A stretch of DNA of 64,000 nt from Chloroflexota bacterium (GTDB lineage: Bacteria > Chloroflexota > Anaerolineae > UBA7937 > B3-Chlor). The stretch covers positions 18,198-82,197 of the forward strand of contig JAUWLF010000008.1 in NCBI GenBank assembly GCA_030613785.1, read 5' to 3'. Under the pieces are notes generated by a model. That model was given only the letters and a program-made list of their open reading frames with translations. It searched no databases and was not told the DNA's origin. Both the position numbers and the translations under genes were made by a program. This document shows positions 58,467-64,000 of the stretch, one piece after another. Numbering within the stretch: the stretch's first letter is position 1; each line of letters starts with the position of its first letter.

Positions 58467-59932
58467 TACTGGCCGATGTTGAAGAAGTTATACGTGGCGA
58501 AGGAGACGTCCTCGAAGACGGGCTGGCTGATGGCCCACACCAACCACTCCGTGGGGGCATACTGGAACTGCACTAGGACGTAGTTGGCACCGTCTGAGAA
58601 GACCACGCCGGCGTCGGCGTGGGTGTCATCTAGGAAGCCATGCTTGTGAGCGAGGGGGATATCCTCTGGAATCCCACCTCCGATCATCGTGCGCACCGGG
58701 TTCTCCTTCAAATCATCCAGTATCAACTGGCACCCCTCGGGGCAGATGCGGCCCTCGTACTCCTCCAGCAGCCTTCCCTCTCCCTGGCTGCAATCGTAGA
58801 TCATCTCCAGCAGTGTGCCCATGTCGTGGGCGGAGGTTTGAATGAACGGGTCCGGGTTAGCGGTGACAGGCCCTTGGAAGAGCCTCAACTTGGCCAGACC
58901 CGGTCCAGTGCGGGCGCCTTCGGTCTCCAGTCGATAGGGTTCCAGGATAAAGGTCGCCGTCAGGCCCAGTTCGTCCATTCTCGCGTTCACCCTTCTGCAA
59001 CCCTCGAACTGGTTTCCGTCCCCGATCTCGCCCAGGAGTAGGTTGGCCCAGTAGTTGCTGCCAGTGGGATCGGTGACCAGTTTCAGCATCATCTCCTCTG
59101 TCTCCTCGTCCAGCTCGCAGCCTTCTGAGTGGAGGAAGGTCTCCAGCAGGATGCCTATCTTGACCACACTCATCCCGGAGTAGACGATGTCGGAGTTGAT
59201 CTCTATCCTCTGATCGGTGGCCGGATCGGAGACGTAGATACTCACCATGCCAGGGAACTCGTCTATGCGGTGCTGGAGCATGGCCCTCAGCATCTCGATG
59301 TCCGGCGGCGCTGGCTCCAAGGAGTCCACTACCAGCATCACTTCGCGTTGGTCCGGTGAGGTCAAGCTCTTCTCCACGAGGGGGAGGGAACGGGCAACGT
59401 CCAGCCTTCTTCCAGGTTGGCCGGGCCGGAAGTCAAGGGTACCGGTTATGGGCTGCACCTCACGCAGAGGTTGGTCTTTCTCATAAGCGATCTCCTCCAG
59501 GAATCCCTCCAACGACTCAGGCTCATACGAGTACTGGAGAGGGATGTCCTCGTTGACCGGCGGTAGACCCTGGGTCACGAACCTGACGTAGCCATCCCAG
59601 AACTGGGATTGCTCACCGCGTCCCAACTGGTGCGCTTGCTCGACCATCTCATCCAGGAAGAACTGGACGTTCACGTCACTGGGCATCAGGACCACAGTCT
59701 CGTCCTGGTATTGCAGGGCTATCGGTTGGCTCAAGGGCGCGACAACCACATCCTCCAGGGTTTGCCGAGCTTCCTCCCGGGTTCGCCCTTGCAGGGGGAC
59801 GCCGGCTGCGGAGACGCCAGGGTATATCGCCTCGCGGTAGCTGTCGTACTGATGTAGCTTGTAGGCCAGAAAGCCGACGACGCCCAGGATGAGCAGCAGG
59901 AGTATGGTGACGATCAGTTGTATCTTCCGCAC
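58466..59932 (-). CDS. Membrane-anchored serine hydrolase, beta-lactamase/transpeptidase fold
   Basis: A 488 aa protein with one N-terminal membrane helix (6-24). A region like the peptidoglycan-binding VanW/YoaR N-domain (YPGVSAAGVPLQGRTREEARQTL) comes next. The C-terminal class-A beta-lactamase-like domain has catalytic SVVK at 255-258, TGSNYWANLLL in the SxN position, and HKHGFLDD as the KTG-equivalent. It likely acts on peptidoglycan peptides or beta-lactams outside the membrane. It has its own perfect promoter, and its stop overlaps the propeller lipoprotein start. Confidence 0.82.
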   Translation of the reverse strand: MRKIQLIVTILLLLILGVVGFLAYKLHQYDSYREAIYPGVSAAGVPLQGRTREEARQTLEDVVVAPLSQPIALQYQDETVVLMPSDVNVQFFLDEMVEQAHQLGRGEQSQFWDGYVRFVTQGLPPVNEDIPLQYSYEPESLEGFLEEIAYEKDQPLREVQPITGTLDFRPGQPGRRLDVARSLPLVEKSLTSPDQREVMLVVDSLEPAPPDIEMLRAMLQHRIDEFPGMVSIYVSDPATDQRIEINSDIVYSGMSVVKIGILLETFLHSEGCELDEETEEMMLKLVTDPTGSNYWANLLLGEIGDGNQFEGCRRVNARMDELGLTATFILEPYRLETEGARTGPGLAKLRLFQGPVTANPDPFIQTSAHDMGTLLEMIYDCSQGEGRLLEEYEGRICPEGCQLILDDLKENPVRTMIGGGIPEDIPLAHKHGFLDDTHADAGVVFSDGANYVLVQFQYAPTEWLVWAISQPVFEDVSFATYNFFNIGQ

Positions 59933-59994
59933 ACGAACCTCGATACGTGTTGGTACTTGAGGCTGAATGCCCCGAGTGAGGTCAATTCGGGGGG

Positions 59995-60024
59995 ATTATA
60001 GTGCTCCGTTTCGGCGCTTGTCAA
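59995..60024 (-). promoter_or_regulatory. Consensus promoter for beta-lactamase-fold/propeller genes
   Basis: Minus strand TTGACA (60024-60019), 18-nt spacer, TATAAT (60000-59995), both boxes perfect. The -35 box overlaps the stop codon of the M23 gene. Confidence 0.8.
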
Positions 60025-61718
60025 GTACCTTGGCCAAAGGCTTGACTGAGCCAGCGTTTCACCTCGATGGGGCGAAGGTATTGCCCCAGATACCCATCGC
60101 CGATGCGGATCTCCAGATGCAGGTGCATCTCCAGGCCCTGTCCATAGTAGGAGGCCGGGGTTCCAGAGTTGCCAACATAGCCTATGACTTGACCCTGCTT
60201 CACCGATTGCCCTACTTCCAATCCCTCAGCCACGGCACTGAGGTGGCAGTAACGGCTCACCACGCCCTGGCCGTGGTCTATCCACACCTGTCGGCCTCGC
60301 AATACATCCAGGGTGTCTTCGGGGGTCTGACGAACTTCCCAGGCGTAGGCCAACATTTCCTCCATCTGCTCCGCGCTCGGTGGCGCGTGGTCGCTGTCAA
60401 CTCGCACTACTTGCCCATCCGCCACACTCAGCACCGGTGTGTCAGTCGTGACCATCTCGCCAGCGGCCCAGTAGAAATCCAGGCCTTCATGCACTCCATA
60501 GCGATAGGAGCGGGGCGCGCCAGGCAGCCGGAAAGCCAGGTGGGAGAGCATCGTGCCCTCGATGGGCAGAGCCAGAGGAGGCAGGAGATCCAGCACGCTC
60601 GGATCGTGGGGGGCCACGGAAGAGAGGGTGACAGCGGGTGTAGGGCTCGGTTCCGGCGTCGGCATAGGTACTGGCTCCGGTGGGTAGACGTAGATGGCAT
60701 CTTTGGCCGCCACATACAGCTTTCCCTGTTCTACATATGCGCTTCGGACCTCCGTCCCTTCGTCGGCGAAGAGATACTCTCGTACCTGGTCGCCATTGGC
60801 TGGGTCCAGCACCCGCAGACGTTGGTATCCCATGTCAGTGACGTAGAGATATCCCCGTGGGTCTCGGTCGAGAAACAGCAATGATGGGTCGGTCAGGTCC
60901 TCTGGTGGCACGAATCCGCTGTCAGGTTTGAGCGGCAGGCCGCTCAGCTTGCGTAAGCGCAATGGTCCGCGATATCCCTCTTGGGCCAGGACAAAGATGT
61001 CCTCCCCGACGGCAGAATCGGCGCTTTCCCTGAGATCCATCTCCACAGGGATGACCTGCGCTTGTCCATCGTCGTGCCGCCAAATCTGCCCCACGTTGGT
61101 GTCCAGGAGGTAGGCGTCATCGTCGTAGGCACACACCGAGATGAGATCCTGCCGGGAACTCGCTCCTGGCACGTCCACGGTTCTCTCCACCAGCCATTCC
61201 TCGCCGTCGGGGAAGTACCGAAAGAGGTTGCCGGCGCGGTCCAGCAACAGCAGGGACTCCTCGTCTCCTGAGAGAGCGATGTCGGCCAGTTCCTGAAGCA
61301 GCACCCCTTCAACACGGTTGTCGGGAGGTAGTATTGATTCACAGGAGGGGCGGGGATTCAACCTCACTAGCTTCAGTTGACCTGTATCCACCACATAGGC
61401 GCTATCCCCCTTGATGACCAGGCGCAACGGGTGGGTGAGGCATCCTGTGGCAACGCGGTAGATGGTAGTGTTTTCATCGTCCAGAATGACCGTTCCGCGC
61501 AACTGGATGGTGGGAGTGGGTGGCAGCGGTGTGGGTGTCGTGGTGGGTGTTGGCGTAGGGGTGGCCGTGGGGGACGCGGCCGGAGGCGTGCGGGTGGGCG
61601 AAGGGGTACTCAAAGGCGAGATGGGCAGCGGGTTACTGGCAACCAGACGACCTGCAAGCAGAGAGCCGAGGAAGAGAAACAGGGCGAGCGAGAACGCCCC
61701 GATCTGTCTAAGGGCCAA
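60021..61718 (-). CDS. M23-family peptidase with propeller-like extracellular region
   Basis: A 565 aa exported protein. A signal anchor (about 5-27) is followed by a long Ser/Thr/Pro linker (about 33-70), then a region of NHL/propeller-like repeats (AYVVDTGQLKLVRLN, NLFRYFPDGEEW, DAYLLDTNVGQIWRHD, YLYVTDMGYQRLRVLD) to about 320. After another linker comes the lysostaphin-type M23 domain with HEGLDFY near 409 and HLHLEI near 530, both zinc motifs intact. It should cut peptidoglycan cross-links. It overlaps the M1-fusion gene by 11 nt and is co-transcribed with it. Confidence 0.87.
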   Translation of the reverse strand: MALRQIGAFSLALFLFLGSLLAGRLVASNPLPISPLSTPSPTRTPPAASPTATPTPTPTTTPTPLPPTPTIQLRGTVILDDENTTIYRVATGCLTHPLRLVIKGDSAYVVDTGQLKLVRLNPRPSCESILPPDNRVEGVLLQELADIALSGDEESLLLLDRAGNLFRYFPDGEEWLVERTVDVPGASSRQDLISVCAYDDDAYLLDTNVGQIWRHDDGQAQVIPVEMDLRESADSAVGEDIFVLAQEGYRGPLRLRKLSGLPLKPDSGFVPPEDLTDPSLLFLDRDPRGYLYVTDMGYQRLRVLDPANGDQVREYLFADEGTEVRSAYVEQGKLYVAAKDAIYVYPPEPVPMPTPEPSPTPAVTLSSVAPHDPSVLDLLPPLALPIEGTMLSHLAFRLPGAPRSYRYGVHEGLDFYWAAGEMVTTDTPVLSVADGQVVRVDSDHAPPSAEQMEEMLAYAWEVRQTPEDTLDVLRGRQVWIDHGQGVVSRYCHLSAVAEGLEVGQSVKQGQVIGYVGNSGTPASYYGQGLEMHLHLEIRIGDGYLGQYLRPIEVKRWLSQAFGQGT

Positions 61719-63414
61719 AGTACTCCTCCAACAGCGAGGAGATGTCCACGTCGGTATGCCGGTTGAGAGTGGTGAAGAAATCCTCGGCGGTGCTGAGTTG
61801 GCGTTCCTGGCTCTCGTAGTAATCTCGCAGGAAGGCGAAGAACTGGTCGTCTCCCATGCGATCTCTGAGATCGCTGATGAAGAGAGCCCCCCGGCGATAG
61901 ACGGCGTTCAGATAGGTCCGCCCATCCATGAAAGCGGAGATGGGACGGTCGATCCGGCCGCGAGGGCGATAGTCCTCTATCTCAGTCTCCCACCACCATT
62001 CGACGAGTTCTGGATATCGCCGCTCGTAGTAGAGCATGGAACTGTAGGTGGCGAGGGCTTCGTCCAGCCACGGTTCTCTCACCTGATCGTTTCCTACGAC
62101 GCCGTACCACCACTGATGGGCTACCTCATGAGCGACGAGCGAGATCATCTTGCTCTGGTAACCGCCGCGATGATCGCCGTACCAGTCATCCCCCAAGAAG
62201 CAGAGGCCGGAGAACTCCAAGGCACCGGGGAAATCCACCTCAGCGATGCGATAGGTGGAATAAGGATAGGGGCCGAAGAGATCCTCGAACGTGGCCAGCG
62301 CCTCAGCAGCGGCCGTGGCCGCATCGACACCACTGCGCTCGTGGGCAGCGAAGAAGTAGGAAGAGACAGTGACGTGGCCTGCCTGCTGACTGGAGGATAA
62401 GTACTGGTCGCTAGCGGTGAAGGCGAAGGAGCGGGCCTCGGAGATGGTGTAGCGCCATCGGTTGCCGATTCGTTCCTCGTCGCCGCTGCCCACTAACAAC
62501 ACACTAGATGGTGCCACTATCTCCACATCGTAGTCGGCTGCCTCGGTTACATAGGGATCACCTATCATGTGGTACGCGAAGGGGCGCCAGCCTTGTCCCT
62601 CTCTGTAGGGAACCAGCGATGGATACCAGTTGCCGACCGCCATCACGCGATCGGAGTAGCCGAGACTACCGTTGCCCCACTCGAGATAGGGGTTCATGCT
62701 CGGCAGATCCAGAGAGAAGTCCATGTACAGCGTCAATCCATCGCCCGGCTCCAGGGCTCTAGGGAGTTGAACGCGCAGGGTTGTCCCGTTGAGGGCGTAA
62801 TCGAGTTCTGGTGCCTCCTCTTCCTCTTTCAGGGTTATGCCCTTCAGAAGGAATACATCTTCCGCGTGGTTGGGGAAGACGCTGAAAATGAGTTCCTCCA
62901 GCGTGTCGCCAGTGAGGTTGACGAAATCGAGCCGTTCGCTGACTTCCAGGCTGTGCCCCTCATAGTCGAGGCTCACGCGGAGAACGTATCGCGGCATGGT
63001 GCGCACGGGTATGACCTGCGTCGGAGCTGGCGTCGGGGTCGGCGCGGGCGCGGTCTGCCTGGAGGCGACGTACAGTCCCATGATGCCTACGATGACCACG
63101 ATAACAACGACGATGAAGAGATTCATCACCGACCAGGGACTGAGGGAGCGAGGTCTGGGGATTCTGGGGCGCCGCGAGGCCTTCCTGGGCTCTTCGTCGT
63201 AGTACTCCAGTACCTCTTCGGGATCAAGTCCGAGATACAGCGCGTAGGTGCGCAGGAAACCTCTTATCTGGCTCTCACTGGCGAACTCGGCAAAGTGCTC
63301 CTTCTCCAAGGCAGCGAGATACTGTTGCCTGATCCTGATAGCTCCCTCAACCTGGGCCAGGGAGGAACCTTTTTGCTTTCGCGCCTCACGTAGCGCATCG
63401 CCGAGTTTGCCCAT
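61708..63414 (-). CDS. RodZ-like HTH, membrane helix and M1 aminopeptidase fusion
   Basis: A 568 aa single-pass protein. Residues 1-70 form a cytoplasmic HTH_25 domain as in RodZ (GKLGDALREARKQKGSSLAQVEGAIRIRQQYLAALEKE). A membrane helix spans about 97-118 and a Thr/Pro linker follows. The outer part is an M1 (gluzincin) peptidase with HEVAHQWWYG near 430 and the third ligand in WLDEALATY; GALEFSG stands for the usual GAMEN. The ATG at 63414 is chosen because the -10 box overlaps the next ATG upstream (63459). It heads the envelope cluster with the M23 gene. Confidence 0.85.
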   Translation of the reverse strand: MGKLGDALREARKQKGSSLAQVEGAIRIRQQYLAALEKEHFAEFASESQIRGFLRTYALYLGLDPEEVLEYYDEEPRKASRRPRIPRPRSLSPWSVMNLFIVVVIVVIVGIMGLYVASRQTAPAPTPTPAPTQVIPVRTMPRYVLRVSLDYEGHSLEVSERLDFVNLTGDTLEELIFSVFPNHAEDVFLLKGITLKEEEEAPELDYALNGTTLRVQLPRALEPGDGLTLYMDFSLDLPSMNPYLEWGNGSLGYSDRVMAVGNWYPSLVPYREGQGWRPFAYHMIGDPYVTEAADYDVEIVAPSSVLLVGSGDEERIGNRWRYTISEARSFAFTASDQYLSSSQQAGHVTVSSYFFAAHERSGVDAATAAAEALATFEDLFGPYPYSTYRIAEVDFPGALEFSGLCFLGDDWYGDHRGGYQSKMISLVAHEVAHQWWYGVVGNDQVREPWLDEALATYSSMLYYERRYPELVEWWWETEIEDYRPRGRIDRPISAFMDGRTYLNAVYRRGALFISDLRDRMGDDQFFAFLRDYYESQERQLSTAEDFFTTLNRHTDVDISSLLEEYFGP

Positions 63415-63457
63415 CTTCGGACTCTTTCCAGGGCCGCTGTTTGGAATTTGGGCATAC

Positions 63458-63486
63458 ATTATAACACGAGGGTTTGAGTGTGACAA
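63458..63486 (-). promoter_or_regulatory. Promoter for the RodZ-M1/M23 operon
   Basis: Minus strand TTGTCA (63486-63481), 17-nt spacer, TATAAT (63463-63458). Transcription from about 63450 rules out the ATG at 63459 as a start. Confidence 0.75.
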
Positions 63487-63688
63487 ACGACAGGAGGGAC
63501 TTGACACGGGCGAGACTTGACGAGACAGTAGCGTCTGTACAACATGTGGGAGGTGTATTTCATATGACAAGGGGGGCGCGTGTTGGGACAGGCTCTTGTG
63601 TTGTGGCGTGGCATCGGAATCCCCCCCTGTTGGTCCGCCTGAAGTGTAGGTTGAATCTCTCACGAGACCAGACTAGGGGGCTGGTCGT

Positions 63689-63717
63689 TTGGCGAGCAGT
63701 AGGTGCTATGTTATAAT
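63689..63717 (+). promoter_or_regulatory. Promoter for right-edge membrane protein
   Basis: TTGGCG (63689-63694), 17-nt spacer, TATAAT (63712-63717), divergent from the RodZ-M1 promoter about 225 nt away. Confidence 0.6.
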
Positions 63718-63787
63718 GGTTGCCATAGGAAGGTGTTCGTGGGGAGCAGAGACTGGCGTGCGCTGTAGCGTCTGACAGAGGTTGAGT

Positions 63788-64000
63788 GTGAGCGGTTGTC
63801 AAAAGACGACATTGTTGGCCCTGGTGTGCGTCGTCGCCATCGTCTTCGTGGCGCTGTTTCTGTTGCTACAGGGTTACATATCTCTTCCGCCCGCTACGAC
63901 TCCCACTTCCCTCGTTCTGCACACGCCGACTTCAAGAGCTACGGACATACCCTCGGTGAGCCCCTCAGCTACCTCCGTCCCTGTGGTCTCTGGCACGTCG
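63788..64000 (+). CDS. Single-pass membrane protein with Thr/Ser/Pro-rich region (3' partial)
   Basis: The first 71 codons of a gene running off the window. The start is a GTG behind AGAGG at 6-nt spacing. A short N-terminus (SGCQKTT) leads to a hydrophobic helix (LLALVCVVAIVFVALFLLLQG). A low-complexity Pro/Thr/Ser stretch follows (SLPPATTPTSLVLHTPTS, then SPSATSVPVVSG), as in the exported proteins across the divergent promoter. It is probably another surface protein; its functional domain lies beyond the edge. Confidence 0.65.
   Translation, partial: MSGCQKTTLLALVCVVAIVFVALFLLLQGYISLPPATTPTSLVLHTPTSRATDIPSVSPSATSVPVVSGTS

Noticed and set aside
1..64000. CRISPR arrays, rRNA genes, IS elements
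   Set aside because: No regularly spaced repeats, no rRNA-like sequence and no transposase gene were found on either strand.

Overview
The window looks like a bacterial chromosome segment of roughly 60% GC. It most resembles Chloroflexota (Anaerolineae-like), a placement inferred from gene content rather than shown by a marker tree. The supporting features are HdrA/MvhD redox genes, many small VapBC-type modules, a DUF951 protein, a membrane-bound YvcK, and surface proteins with Thr/Pro-rich linkers. Promoters are sigma70-like (TTGACA/TATAAT, 16-18 bp spacing) and starts include ATG, GTG and TTG.

Layout. 1-3.0 kb: an operon for flavin-based electron transfer (HdrA-like, cut by the window edge; MvhD-like; FrhB-like Fe-S protein). 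3.3-7.5 kb: a TumE/TumA-like toxin-antitoxin pair with a frameshifted toxin, a pseudo-receiver/DUF3052 protein, a YoaP-type GNAT, a methyltransferase and a decayed DUF6144 fragment. 7.6-14.7 kb (mostly minus strand): ftsK, infA, DUF72, yebC and ruvC in one run behind a consensus promoter, then a TPR/propeller protein, tRNA-Thr, tRNA-Lys and an HExxH protein. 15.4-23.4 kb (plus): a D-cysteine desulfhydrase gene broken by two in-frame stops, polA-argS, tRNA-Val, a tRNA m1A58 methyltransferase, a TPR/zinc-ribbon protein and a GcvH-like protein without the lipoyl lysine. 23.4-26.3 kb (minus): M50 protease, HD, prephenate dehydrogenase, GIY-YIG and a decayed glycosyltransferase.

26.4-40.4 kb: DUF951-MFS, a phosphodiesterase-family protein, then a convergent UbiD / aconitase-X large / aconitase-X small operon. 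That operon matches the phosphomevalonate dehydratase plus anhydromevalonate-phosphate decarboxylase branch of the archaeal modified mevalonate pathway. It is followed by a MATE-like transporter, Mth938-like protein, yvcK, an M50-like protein, an alpha/alpha-toroid protein, tpiA and DUF92.

40.5-55.3 kb is an accessory zone: an RHH protein and a single-chain type IIG restriction-modification enzyme, three PIN-toxin modules, DUF2283, YgiT, an AbiEii-type module and a DUF4160/DUF2442 pair, interrupted by an Xaa-Pro peptidase, an aminotransferase with an attenuator-like leader and a B12/radical-SAM protein. 55.4-64 kb holds an XdhC-family gene and a minus-strand cell-envelope cluster: a RodZ-like HTH fused to an M1 peptidase, an M23 peptidase, a beta-lactamase-fold hydrolase and a propeller/M15-like lipoprotein. 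A new plus-strand membrane protein begins at the right edge.

Broken genes are frequent (toxin, desulfhydrase, DegV, glycosyltransferase, DUF4160, Nudix, M24 fragment, a tRNA remnant) and sit mostly in the longer gaps between intact genes. This suggests active gene decay, or in some cases uncorrected assembly errors.
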